From contig NZ_FQYI01000006.1 in the NCBI RefSeq assembly GCF_900141665.1, positions 94,605 through 158,604 on the forward strand: a stretch of DNA of 64,000 nt, read 5' to 3'. The notes under the pieces were generated by a model. It was given only the letters and a program-made list of their open reading frames with translations, did no database searches and was not told the origin of the DNA. Every line of letters begins with the position of its first letter. Position 1 is the first letter of the stretch. The DNA comes from Cruoricaptor ignavus (lineage in GTDB: Bacteria; Bacteroidota; Bacteroidia; Flavobacteriales; Weeksellaceae). The position numbers and the translations under genes were made by a program. Shown in pieces: positions 56,140-64,000 of this stretch.

Positions 56140-57602
56140 TCCGGATCTGCAGTCTCTTTAATTTTTTCGATCGCAGATTTCAGCTCCTCATTAAATTTTT
56201 CCTTCTCCAGGCGTACCGCCGGCACCTGCCGCACTTCGCAATTCTGGATCGGGCAGTATTCGCAGGTGGTGCCTACGCTTACCTCGGGGACTTCTTTCAG
56301 GAACCGGATTTTTTTCTGCACCGCAGGGTTGATAAGGATCCCGATACAGTAGCTGCGGTTGGTACCGTCTGAGAAGGGATTCTGCTCCGAGGTGGAGATC
56401 ACGAGATAGCGCCTGCCGCTTTCCGCATAATTGGATATCTGGATGTCCGAATACTGTCCGCGGCGCTGCAAACTGCCCAGGTTCTTCACCGCCACCCACC
56501 TCCTGCAGTAATGCTCGTTCACCGCGCTGGAGCGGGGAGACTGCTTCCTGTTCAAATGCATTTCTTTGATAATCTTCACATTATCAGATTTTTTTTTCTT
56601 CGTAAAACAGAGGTAAAAAATATCCTTAAACCCAAACTCCTGCGGCAATAGATTGGTAAGCCTGTAATAAAAAGTCTCCGGGGAATCCGTGAATCTTGCC
56701 ATCATCGAAGAAAACTTCCGAGCATCCCATTGCTTTTCCTCAAAAAAGGCGGATAGCTCCGGCAGTACATCACTTTTGGAAATCAGCAAGCAGCCCGCAA
56801 AATAGGAGGAGAAAAAATTACCCAGCAGCTCATCAAAGCTGGAAAAATCCAGCCAGGAGTAGGTGCTCGGCCGCGCGGAGATGCCCAGGACATTGTATCC
56901 GATTTCCTTCGCGAGGATGAAGGCCTTCTGGTTTTCATCCAGAAGTTCGTTCATCATCAGCAGCTTATTGTCGGGGAAATAGAGCGACCGCAGCTTGCCC
57001 GTAGCGCCGAATTTCTGGAAATCCTGATCCGTGATCTTGTAATGAAATTTTTCAGTTAAAATTTCCCTAAGCTTTTCCGCGGAAGGCTTTGAAGGGAGCT
57101 GGTTTTCTGCAAAGAAAGCCGATGCTTTTTCTTCTATCTCGGGGAAATAATTTTCGTGCAGCTCCTGATAGCTACGCATCACGGCGAAATAAAAATCTTC
57201 CCTGCTGAGGTTGTAATTCTGCGATATCTCAATAATGGTGTTGATGAAAGCCGTGACATCCTTCGGCGCCTCGCTCACGATGGAGATAAGGTTGATTTTA
57301 TTGATACCGAAAAGCTCCAGCGGTATCTGCTTGAAGAAATCTGAGCGGAGGATTTCCGCCAGGGGCTCCAGGCTCTTATCCAGCTTCGTGGATACCAGCT
57401 GGTCGTATGATACTGCTAGGGCATCCGCGATCTGGACAATTTTTTCGTGCTTTGGATATTTTTTCCCGCTCTCTATCTCATTAATGTAAGATTTGGAAAG
57501 CCCCGTACCGCCTGCTAGCTGCTGTTGCGAAAGTCCCAGCTTCTGCCTGTACTGCCGTACTTTCAGCCCGAAGACAATTCTTATAAACTCGCTATCTGTC
57601 AT
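56136..57602 (-). CDS. RamB/ScfR-like regulator of acetate/fatty-acid genes
   Basis: 488 aa from MTDSEFIRIVFGLKVRQYRQK. XRE helix-turn-helix at about 8-62 (KLGLSQQQLAGGTGLSKSYI), an IrrE/ImmA-like middle in which the usual HExxH is AKEIGYNVL, so no metallopeptidase, and a C-terminal short-chain-acyl regulator domain with the Cys cluster CEYCPIQNC. The layout is that of RamB, which controls aceA/aceB in Corynebacterium. Here it lies head to head with aceB; a perfect palindrome lies midway. Self-control and control of aceBA are inferred. The frame is open to 57626, but the start at 57602 fits the -7 box at 57622-57615. Confidence 0.88.
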   Translation of the reverse strand: MTDSEFIRIVFGLKVRQYRQKLGLSQQQLAGGTGLSKSYINEIESGKKYPKHEKIVQIADALAVSYDQLVSTKLDKSLEPLAEILRSDFFKQIPLELFGINKINLISIVSEAPKDVTAFINTIIEISQNYNLSREDFYFAVMRSYQELHENYFPEIEEKASAFFAENQLPSKPSAEKLREILTEKFHYKITDQDFQKFGATGKLRSLYFPDNKLLMMNELLDENQKAFILAKEIGYNVLGISARPSTYSWLDFSSFDELLGNFFSSYFAGCLLISKSDVLPELSAFFEEKQWDARKFSSMMARFTDSPETFYYRLTNLLPQEFGFKDIFYLCFTKKKKSDNVKIIKEMHLNRKQSPRSSAVNEHYCRRWVAVKNLGSLQRRGQYSDIQISNYAESGRRYLVISTSEQNPFSDGTNRSYCIGILINPAVQKKIRFLKEVPEVSVGTTCEYCPIQNCEVRQVPAVRLEKEKFNEELKSAIEKIKETADPD

Positions 57603-57614
57603 AAATGCAAGATG

Positions 57615-57622
57615 CAAATGTA
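57615..57622 (-). promoter_or_regulatory. -7 box of the RamB-like regulator gene
   Basis: TACATTTG on the minus strand, 12 bases before the ATG at 57602; identical to the box on the other side. Confidence 0.55.
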
Positions 57623-57645
57623 CCAAAAAACTTTTTATAAAATTT

Positions 57646-57659
57646 AGCGAACATTCGCT
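57646..57659. promoter_or_regulatory. palindromic operator between the regulator and aceB
   Basis: AGCGAACATTCGCT: a perfect 6-2-6 inverted repeat, placed nearly symmetrically (about 24 and 20 bases) between two TACATTTG -7 boxes, so it covers the -33 region of both promoters. A partner-like half, TTTGTGAA, follows directly. Confidence 0.6.
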
Positions 57660-57678
57660 GTTTGTGAATATTTTTAAC

Positions 57679-57686
57679 TACATTTG
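57679..57686 (+). promoter_or_regulatory. -7 box of aceB-aceA
   Basis: TACATTTG, 22 bases before the aceB ATG at 57709. Confidence 0.55.
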
Positions 57687-57708
57687 TCGCATTCAAAATT
57701 TTAATCCT

Positions 57709-59277
57709 ATGTCTGATTTTAGAATTCTGGCTGATGCAAAATACAGCGAGATTTTCACCGAAGAGCTTTCAAATTTTATCACGGAGCTACACAGAAAGTT
57801 TGACGGAAGACGCCTCGAGCTCCTCGGGGCAAGAGAAGAAAAGCAAAAAGAATTTGATGCCGGAAAAAAACCTACCTTCCTCCCCGAAACCGAAAGCATC
57901 CGCAGCGGCGACTGGAAGTGCGCCCCAGTTCCGGAAAACCTGCAGGACCGCCGCGTGGAAATCACCGGACCGGTGGACAGAAAGATGATCATCAACGCGC
58001 TGAACTCCGGGGCCAGCTGCTTTATGGCAGATTTTGAGGACAGCAACTCCCCTACCTGGGAAAATTGTATGGTGGGCCAGAAAAACCTGTCCGACGCGGT
58101 TGCAAAAACGATTTCTTTCGAAAACGAAAAAGGAAAAAAATACGAACTCTCCGAAAAAACCGCCACCCTGCTCGTAAGACCGCGCGGGCTGCATCTAAAC
58201 GAAAAGCATATCGAGATAGACGGGAAAATCGCTTCCGGCTCGCTGGTAGATTTCGGAATTTATTTCTTTAGAAATGCCAAAAAAGCCATAGAAGACAGCG
58301 GAGGCATTTACTTTTACCTCCCCAAGCTGGAGCATTACGCAGAGGCGCAGTGGTGGAATGATGTTTTCGTTTTCGCGCAGGATTACCTCGGAGTGCCCCA
58401 GGGCAGCATAAAAGCCACCGTGCTTATTGAAACCATTACCGCCGCCTTCCAGATGAACGAGATCCTCCACGCGCTGAAGGAGCACAGTGCCGGCCTGAAC
58501 TGCGGGCGCTGGGATTACATTTTTTCTTACATCAAAAAATTCCGCAATCAGCCGGAGTTCATTGTTCCGGACCGCAGCCAGGTAACGATGACTGCCCCAT
58601 TTATGAGCGCATACTCCAGGCTTGTGGTACAGACCTGCCACAAACGCGGCGTACACGCTATGGGCGGTATGGCAGCACAGATCCCCGTAAAAGGTGATGA
58701 TGCAGCGAACGATGCCGCCTTCGCCAAGGTGCGGGCAGACAAGGAGCGCGAAGCAAATAACGGGCACGACGGTACCTGGGTAGCCCACCCGGCGCTCGTG
58801 CAGGTAGCAATGGAAGTTTTTAATGACAAGATGCCAGAAAAAAACCAGATCGACAGGCCTATTTCTCAGGAAGAAATCACCGAGGAGCAATTGCTGGAAA
58901 TTCCTCAAGGAACCATCACCGAGAAGGGCGTTCGCGAAAACATCAATGTAGGCATCCTCTACATCGAATCCTGGCTTATGGGAGCCGGCGCCGCAGCAAT
59001 CTACAACCTCATGGAGGATGCTGCCACAGCCGAAATTTCCCGCACCCAGGTGTGGCAATGGCTGAAAAACAATGCCAAGCTGGACGATGGAAGAATCCTT
59101 AGCCCTGAAATAGTGAAAGAATGGGAAAATGAGGAATTAGAAAAAATAAAGGATTATGTTGGTGAATCGCGCTTCGAAAACGGCAGATTCCAACTCGCCA
59201 CTGAGCTTTTTAACGAGCTGGTTCTGGATGATGATTTTGAGGAATTCCTCACCACTAAAGCCTACCAATATATTTAA
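57709..59277 (+). CDS. aceB: malate synthase A
   Basis: Glyoxylate shunt: glyoxylate + acetyl-CoA to malate. 522 aa from MSDFRILADAKYSEIF; an open frame to 57493 lies inside the divergent gene and was not used. Blocks: MADFEDSNSPTWENCMVGQ, LLVRPRGLHLNEKHI with the glyoxylate-site Arg, ATVLIETITAAFQMNEI, and NCGRWDYIFSYIKKF, AYSRLVVQTCHKRGVHAMGG (family signature). Length and domains are of isoform A. aceA follows after 34 bp. Confidence 0.96.
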   Translation: MSDFRILADAKYSEIFTEELSNFITELHRKFDGRRLELLGAREEKQKEFDAGKKPTFLPETESIRSGDWKCAPVPENLQDRRVEITGPVDRKMIINALNSGASCFMADFEDSNSPTWENCMVGQKNLSDAVAKTISFENEKGKKYELSEKTATLLVRPRGLHLNEKHIEIDGKIASGSLVDFGIYFFRNAKKAIEDSGGIYFYLPKLEHYAEAQWWNDVFVFAQDYLGVPQGSIKATVLIETITAAFQMNEILHALKEHSAGLNCGRWDYIFSYIKKFRNQPEFIVPDRSQVTMTAPFMSAYSRLVVQTCHKRGVHAMGGMAAQIPVKGDDAANDAAFAKVRADKEREANNGHDGTWVAHPALVQVAMEVFNDKMPEKNQIDRPISQEEITEEQLLEIPQGTITEKGVRENINVGILYIESWLMGAGAAAIYNLMEDAATAEISRTQVWQWLKNNAKLDDGRILSPEIVKEWENEELEKIKDYVGESRFENGRFQLATELFNELVLDDDFEEFLTTKAYQYI

Positions 59278-59311
59278 ATCAACCATATTTTAACATAAAA
59301 TAATTTATAAA

Positions 59312-60598
59312 ATGACCAACAAGGATGAAGCTGCAAAACTGCAGCAGGAATGGAACGAGAGCCCGAGATGGAAAGGCGTGGAAAGACCGTACAGCGCGGA
59401 GGATGTGCTGAAACTTAGAGGCTCCTATAAGCTGGACTACACCATTGCCACCAAAATGTCTGAAACGCTTTGGAGCAAGCTAAATTCGAAAGACTTCGTA
59501 GCTGGCCTGGGAGCGCTTACAGGCAACCAGGCGGTTCAGGAAGTGGATGCCGGGCTCGAGGCGATATACCTGTCCGGGTGGCAGGTAGCGGCAGATGCCA
59601 ACCTTTCCGGTGAGATGTATCCGGACCAGTCGCTCTACCCTGCTAATTCCGTACCTGCAGTAGTGAAAAGAATTAACAACGCATTGCTCCGTGCTGATCA
59701 AATACAAAGCGTAAACGGGGTAAGCGAGGACCAGCGGAAAGAATACCTCGTTCCAATCGTTGCGGATGCTGAAGCCGGCTTTGGCGGCAACCTGAATGCC
59801 TACGAGCTTATGAAGCAAATGATTGAGTCCGGCGCTGCAGGCGTTCACTTTGAAGACCAGCTTTCTTCTGCGAAAAAATGCGGACACCTCGGCGGGAAGG
59901 TTCTTGTACCTACTCAGGAGGCCATCAATAAGCTGATTGCTGCAAGGCTTGCCGCGGATGTTTGCGGAGTACCAACCGTGCTAATCGCCAGGACTGATGC
60001 GGATGCTGCCGACCTCCTCACCTCCGACATCGACGAGAGAGACCACAAATTTATCACCGGTGAAAGAACTTCTGAAGGCTTTTACCGCGTGAAAAACGGA
60101 GTGGAGCAAGGCATCGACCGCGGGCTGTCTTATGCGCCGTATGCCGACCTGCTCTGGATGGAAACCTCCAACCCGGACCTAGAGCAGGCACGCAGATTTG
60201 CTGAAGGTATCCACGCAAAATTCCCTGGGAAGATGCTTGCTTACAACTGTTCGCCTTCTTTCAACTGGGCGGCAAAGCTTTCCGTTCCGGAGATGGAAAC
60301 ATTCCGCGAGGAACTTGCTAAAATGGGCTATAAATTCCAGTTCATCACGCTTGCCGGTTTCCACGCGCTGAACACCTCAATGTTTGAGCTGGCCCTATCC
60401 TACAAAAACCGCGGAATGGCAGGCTACAGCGAACTGCAGGAGAGAGAATTCAAACTTCAGGAAAAAGGGTTCCGCGCCGTAAAACACCAAAACTTCGTGG
60501 GTACATCTTTCTTTGATGAAATCCAGACTGTGGTCACTGCAGGTCAGTCGTCGGTAAAGGCGATGGCAGGCTCCACTGAAACCGAGCAGTTCCACTAA
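59312..60598 (+). CDS. aceA: isocitrate lyase
   Basis: Splits isocitrate into succinate and glyoxylate. 428 aa, full length. Catalytic motif [14 protein letters not shown] with Cys190 near residue 190, metal-site block [32 protein letters not shown] and [15 protein letters not shown]. Second gene of the aceBA operon; the terminator follows at once. Confidence 0.97.
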   Translation: MTNKDEAAKLQQEWNESPRWKGVERPYSAEDVLKLRGSYKLDYTIATKMSETLWSKLNSKDFVAGLGALTGNQAVQEVDAGLEAIYLSGWQVAADANLSGEMYPDQSLYPANSVPAVVKRINNALLRADQIQSVNGVSEDQRKEYLVPIVADAEAGFGGNLNAYELMKQMIESGAAGVHFEDQLSSAKKCGHLGGKVLVPTQEAINKLIAARLAADVCGVPTVLIARTDADAADLLTSDIDERDHKFITGERTSEGFYRVKNGVEQGIDRGLSYAPYADLLWMETSNPDLEQARRFAEGIHAKFPGKMLAYNCSPSFNWAAKLSVPEMETFREELAKMGYKFQFITLAGFHALNTSMFELALSYKNRGMAGYSELQEREFKLQEKGFRAVKHQNFVGTSFFDEIQTVVTAGQSSVKAMAGSTETEQFH

Positions 60599-60620
60599 AA
60601 ACTGCCTCTTTTCAAAATGA

Positions 60621-60648
60621 AAACCGCCTCTTTTGAGGCGGTTTTTTT
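60621..60648. terminator. bidirectional terminator between aceA and tig
   Basis: AAACCGCCTC / GAGGCGGTTT, 4-base loop with A-run left and T-run right; the right end touches the tig stop codon. Confidence 0.9.
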
Positions 60649-62023
60649 AGTTTCCTGAAGTTTCAGCATTGTCAGCTGTATCCTCCACTTTATTTTTTAT
60701 CTCTTCTAGGAACTCATCGTGGGAGATGGCTTTTTCATTTTTTTTTGCCTTTTCAAGAATTACATCTTTTAGCTTGGCCATCGCCACCTCGCTGGAAATC
60801 TGCTGCAGCTGGTTCTGATCTTTCAAGATCTCCACTGCGTATTTCTGAACTTCTTCATCCGCCAGGTTGTGAATGCCATACATCGCCATCTGGTTTCTCA
60901 CCAACTGCTCCGCTTGCTCCAGAACATCGCTGTAATCGATCTTTACCTCATTATCATTCATCAGCTTACCCTCGATGATCTGATATTTCAGCTGGTCTTT
61001 TTCCCTTTCAAGAATTTCGCGTGCCTGTTGCTCGGAGGTTACATTTTGGTTGGTAAACATCAGATGCTTCACAAGGAAATTTTCAGGCAGCTGTATTTCT
61101 TCTGTTTTTACAATTTGCTCAAGAATTTTGTTCACGAAATGCACATCGGCATTCTGCTGGAAATACTCATCCAGCTCGGATTTTACTTTTTCCCTCAAAG
61201 CTTCTTCGGACGCAATGTTGCCCTCACCATAAACCTTATCGAAAAGTTCCTGATTCAGCTCGTGATCTTTCAGGCCGTAAAAATCTTTAATTTTGATTTC
61301 CAGCTCATTATGATGTAGATGATCAACCTCATTTTTGCTGAAACCCAGCTGCTTCGCAAGATCTTCATTGTTAACCAATTCTTCTTTTGAAATCCGGAAA
61401 ACCTCATCCATCTTTTTACCTTTTACCAGCTCAAAAGCCTCTTTAGTCTGCGCATTTATCGTGGCGTTTTTTGGAGCGTGGTGATGCTCTCCCTCCGCAT
61501 CATCTTCCACCACCTGCTGAATTTCTAGGTTGACGAAAGATTCCTCGCCTATTTCTTCCTGCGGAACCTGCTCCGCGAAGCGCTTCTGCATATTTTCTAT
61601 CGAGGTATTGATCTCCTTATCAGAAGCTTCCACCTTGAAATACGGCGCCTCATATTTTGCAAGGTCTATCGTGATGTTCGGTTCAAAACCAACTTCAAAT
61701 TCAACGCTCAGCTGATCCTTTTTGTAATCAAAATCTTCCACAGGATTGGGGACCGGCTGGCCTACGAGCCGCAGATTATTCTCAGAAATATAGTTATTTA
61801 CAGCTTCGGAAACCAGCTTGTTGATTTCTTCCAGCGCCGCATTAGCCTCAAACTGGCGGCGCACCATACTCATCGGCACCTTTCCTTTGCGGAAACCAGG
61901 GACCTGTGCATTTTTCGCATAGTTATGGAGCTGCTTTTCAACTTTATCTTTATAATCTGCGTTATCAATCGTCACGGTCAACTTAGCGCTGACATCGTCA
62001 TGATTAGTAGCTGTAACATTCAT
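60647..62023 (-). CDS. tig: trigger factor
   Basis: Ribosome-bound chaperone and prolyl isomerase. 458 aa. N-terminal ribosome-binding signature QVPGFRKGKVPMSMV (about 40-54); middle is the Bacteroidota-type reduced PPIase region with acidic and His-rich part (EDDAEGEHHHAPKNATI), then the long helical C-terminal arms. Length normal. No clpP/clpX follows. A TATTTTTG box is at 62051-62044. Confidence 0.94.
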   Translation of the reverse strand: MNVTATNHDDVSAKLTVTIDNADYKDKVEKQLHNYAKNAQVPGFRKGKVPMSMVRRQFEANAALEEINKLVSEAVNNYISENNLRLVGQPVPNPVEDFDYKKDQLSVEFEVGFEPNITIDLAKYEAPYFKVEASDKEINTSIENMQKRFAEQVPQEEIGEESFVNLEIQQVVEDDAEGEHHHAPKNATINAQTKEAFELVKGKKMDEVFRISKEELVNNEDLAKQLGFSKNEVDHLHHNELEIKIKDFYGLKDHELNQELFDKVYGEGNIASEEALREKVKSELDEYFQQNADVHFVNKILEQIVKTEEIQLPENFLVKHLMFTNQNVTSEQQAREILEREKDQLKYQIIEGKLMNDNEVKIDYSDVLEQAEQLVRNQMAMYGIHNLADEEVQKYAVEILKDQNQLQQISSEVAMAKLKDVILEKAKKNEKAISHDEFLEEIKNKVEDTADNAETSGN

Positions 62024-62043
62024 ATGTTCAAAATTTTAGTTTG

Positions 62044-62051
62044 CAAAAATA
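62044..62051 (-). promoter_or_regulatory. -7 box of tig
   Basis: TATTTTTG on the minus strand, 20 bases before the ATG. Confidence 0.5.
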
Positions 62052-62125
62052 ATGATTTTTTCAATTATCTTTCTTCAAAAATATCAATCGGATATCAGAT
62101 AATAAAATTCTGCTAGTGAAATAAA

Positions 62126-62152
62126 TAAAAACGCCCTGAAAATCAAGGCGTT
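62126..62152 (-). terminator. probable terminator
   Basis: AACGCC ... GGCGTT stem with an interior mismatch; minus-strand T-run follows. The gene it once served is not evident. Confidence 0.5.
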
Positions 62153-62338
62153 GCGAGTGATTGAGTAGACCCACAGGGAGAGACGAATGATCTATTATGA
62201 AAACCTAATATAAGTAAATGGCTGAAATCAATCAATTAATAAATTTAAAGTTGTCATCAGCTATCATTTAAAAGCACCAATGATTACAATGGTGGGGAAG
62301 AGATGGAGATGAAAAATGAAGGAAATTCCAGCCACAGC

Positions 62339-62838
62339 TCAAACATTTTTAGCTACTTCCGGCAAATCCAGCTTTATCAGTTCTCTATATTTTCCTTCAA
62401 GGCATATGGGATCTGGTTCGTTGTCTGCAATTGTAAAGTTTGAAAGCTTTTAACCAGCAAACTCTTATCATGATGGTAAGGGTACCTTTTTTCGTGCAGT
62501 GCAATTAGATTTTTTAAGGGCACCTCCTCCAAAATTTTATGCAAATCCCAGAAATCCTTTTCTCTTCCGCTTCTGCACTACCTCCATCTTCATTGCGGCA
62601 ATCTCTTTAACTGATGCCATTCTAATTCCATCAATTTCCACCGTTCAAAAATGAAGTCATCGGTATAAAAAATATCCAGCTTCACGGATTCATCCCAGGA
62701 ATTTCCTATCCGGTACAATTTTCCTAAAGCCGCCGCAATCTGGTGGGGATCCACATAAGAGAATACCTCCTCTAAATAATTGTTTATCTCAACAAAATCT
62801 ATTGTGCCATACGGTACATCGCTGAACAAATCAATGTT
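62339..62838 (-). pseudogene. remnant of an AbiEii-type nucleotidyltransferase toxin gene
   Basis: Reading across frames gives a continuous toxin-like protein: NIDLFSDVPYGTIDFVEINN ... VKLDIFYTDDFIF in one frame; VEIDGIRMASVKEIAAMKME in a second; SGREKDFWDLHKILEEVPL and ALHEKRYPYHHDKSL in a third; then ADNEPDPICLEGKYRELIKL to the stop at 62339. IAAMK..V and KDFWDLHKIL are hallmarks of the AbiEii nucleotidyltransferase family. The N-terminal domain is gone, and at least three frameshifts remain. A 79-codon open frame (62590-62829) is only one piece of it. Confidence 0.75.
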
Positions 62839-63056
62839 TGCAGGACGGATAGAGCGCCCTCTTCTATGCCGATTGCCCTTTCGACTTTCAGAGCTAAACT
62901 AACCGGAATTCTTCACCTACCTTTCAGAATGGAGTTAAGTGTTTGCGGATGTTCGTTTACTATCAATGCCAGATTCCTTTGGCTAAACCCCCTTCTCTTC
63001 ATTTCTCTCTTAAGAAATACGTGCGCAGGAATTCCCTTTAATTTTGCCGCTTCCAT
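62839..63056 (-). pseudogene. remnant of an HTH (HigA-like) antitoxin gene
   Basis: Starts ATG 63056: EAAKLKGIPAHVFLKREMKR, then RGFSQRNLALIVNEHPQTLN, KGR, an in-frame TGA (62915-62913, codon 48), and RIPVSLALKVERAIGIEEGA, ending in SVLQT where it meets the toxin remnant. The HTH core is intact except for the stop, which is one C-to-T change from CGA (Arg). Confidence 0.75.
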
Positions 63057-63094
63057 ACCTGTAAAAGTAAGCAAAATTGTTTATTTTATAATCT

Positions 63095-63721
63095 TTAACG
63101 CACATTTGTCAGCACAAAGCTGCTGATCATATTATTCATTTTTGACTACCATACTGCTGCTTTATTTTGACGGAAGGACAATGTGATGGTGTACGCCCTG
63201 TCGTTGTTAGGAAAGTGATACATATTTACAGTAACCGGCGGATTATCATTCAGCTGCCTGAGATATGATATTTTCAGAGCGAAAACACCATTAATTTTGA
63301 TTGCAGATGCACCTTTTCATTTCAAAAGTTTCAGTCCAGTGCCACGGAAGGATTGACTGATATAATTTCGGGTTTCATTATTTAGCACGGTCAATTCACT
63401 TGATGGAAGTGCTGCGGTTCTGGTGCTTTTCTCGAAATCGCCAGGTCTGCCATATTCTGTTTCAATAATAACTCTCACATATTCCGAGAAACCTTTTTCG
63501 GTAAATTCATTCAAGCCTTTCTGCTGAAACACCACCCTGTCAGCATCCTGTTTGACAACTATTTGCTTAGAAACCTCATCCAAAAATTTTTTGTAGGAAC
63601 CACCTCTTGGTTCCAGATCGTTGGAAATAGTTATAGTTCCGATATTACGTATTGAATATTTGGTGTATTGTGCCTGAGCAGATGAGCATACCAAAATGCA
63701 AATGACAAGTAGTTTTTTCAA
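63095..63721 (-). pseudogene. secreted protein gene split by two in-frame stops
   Basis: 208 codons. Signal peptide MKKLLVICILVCSSAQAQ; the frame is open to TGA at 63319-63317 (codon 135) after SFRGTGLKLLK. It goes on in the same frame as KGASAIKINGVFALKISYLR, NDNPPVTVNMYHFPNNDRAY, RQNKAAVW, then TAG at 63148-63146 (codon 192), then SKMNNMISSFVLTNVR and the real stop at 63097-63095. No frameshift. The sequence resembles flavobacterial secreted proteins of unknown function; translation of the first 134 residues is still possible. Confidence 0.8.
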
Positions 63722-63769
63722 AGAATTTAATGCTTAGCAACCACTTTCACCATAAATGTTAAATGTAAA

Positions 63770-64000
63770 ACCCGTAGTGCATTATAAAATAGGTTGCTCA
63801 AGTGACTAAAAATTAGTATATTGTATTGACTACCAATCAAATACAATTATGAGCAACCTTGAGGCAAGTTACAACTTAATTTTAAATAATTTAAGAGACA
63901 TTTCCGAAACTGAAGATTTTTATTTTAAACCTATAAAACCAAAACTATCTGATATAGAGTTGATTGGCTTGATTATTTTGGCTGAATTTAAGTCCATTGA
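63770..64000 (+). mobile_element. left end of an IS982-like insertion sequence
   Basis: A candidate left terminal inverted repeat begins ACCCGTAGTGCATTATAAAA at 63770 and is followed 79 bases later by the transposase start. The ACC start is typical of IS982. The right end is outside the window. Confidence 0.6.
63849..64000 (+). CDS. IS982-family transposase, N-terminal part
   Basis: 50 codons visible: MSNLEASYNLILNNLRDISE, KPIKPKLSDIELIGLIILAE, FKSI. This pattern (LSDIELIGLIxLAEFxSID) is the N-terminal of IS982-type transposases, as known from Riemerella and Chryseobacterium. DDE residues lie beyond the edge. Confidence 0.75.
   Translation, partial: MSNLEASYNLILNNLRDISETEDFYFKPIKPKLSDIELIGLIILAEFKSI

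Larger units (their letters stand above)
62024..62338. other. intergenic region at the edge of the decayed segment
   Basis: 315 bp. It holds the tig -7 box and an imperfect terminator hairpin (62130-62152). Beyond 62160 the sequence is AT-rich with no readable gene. Confidence 0.5.

Noticed and set aside
57493..57708. Extension of aceB upstream to 57493
   Set aside because: It would run through the divergent regulator gene and the promoter region; malate synthase similarity begins at 57709.
62155..62200. Possible tRNA 3' end or att site (TAGACCCACAGGGAG)
   Set aside because: No T-arm consensus and no cloverleaf could be drawn on either strand, and no second copy of the block is visible in the window.
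62590..62829. 79-codon minus-strand open frame as a gene
   Set aside because: It begins at a TTG and is one frame of the broken nucleotidyltransferase toxin; neighbouring frames carry the rest of the protein.
1..64000. CRISPR array, rRNA operon, phage structural genes
   Set aside because: No regularly spaced repeats, rRNA blocks or phage capsid/tail-like proteins were seen on either strand.

Overview
The window looks like chromosomal DNA of a flavobacterium of the Chryseobacterium/Weeksellaceae type. The evidence is three predicted type IX secretion (T9SS) cargo proteins, two small secreted proteins with a PID-CTERM-like tail, repeated TAnnTTTG promoter elements (the Bacteroidota -7 box) with few Shine-Dalgarno sites, the short cone-less ribonucleotide reductase, and Bacteroidota-only families (DUF6427-like, OstA-like, DUF1573). 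All assignments rest on reading translations and motifs; no database search was possible.

Layout. 1-7.2 kb: the minus-strand end of a capsule/exopolysaccharide operon (sugar oxidoreductase, aminotransferase, PglF/WbpM-type dehydratase, Wza-like export lipoprotein, Wzc-like co-polymerase/tyrosine kinase cut by the window edge). 7.3-13.5 kb: two divergent mirror-image gene pairs, each a T9SS surface protein followed by a tiny secreted protein ending in PxSPI(D/N)xY, a hydrophobic helix and a basic tail. 13.5-25.4 kb: housekeeping genes (recX, glyA, DUF72, nrdA/nrdB with a PIN-type toxin-antitoxin pair between them, a hydrolase, a ribokinase-like kinase, valS). 25.5-34.6 kb: DUF1573 protein, PPK2, RNase P RNA, rimM, rpsP with a very long acidic tail, a GreA-like protein, an antiporter, an M3 peptidase, a flippase-like protein and panD. 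34.8-48.1 kb: a T9SS alkaline phosphatase, HU, pdxH, YqgE, a class IV aminotransferase-fold protein that seems to lack its lysine, an OstA/LptA-like protein, a Fur-family regulator, kup, pdhB. 48.2-52.4 kb: envelope lipid/glycan genes (GT39, GT2, flippase-like, pssA). 52.4-56.1 kb: exonuclease, FAH-family protein, Usp, and a cluster of conserved unknowns. 56.1-60.6 kb: a RamB/ScfR-like regulator divergent from the glyoxylate shunt genes aceB-aceA, with a perfect palindrome midway between two identical -7 boxes. 60.6-64 kb: tig, then a decaying region with the wreck of an HTH/AbiEii-type toxin-antitoxin module, a gene split by two in-frame stops, and the start of an IS982-like insertion sequence.

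How the genes connect. The first operon makes and exports a surface polysaccharide. The T9SS cargo, OstA-like protein, GT39/GT2 pair and flippase-like proteins all serve the envelope. The aceBA module with its regulator forms a self-contained switch for growth on acetate or fatty acids. Intergenic spaces carry two further repeat families: a palindromic element of about 90 bp (two copies, opposite orientation) and short shuffled units built from GACACAAGA, AGAGCCAAGA and GAACCAAGA.
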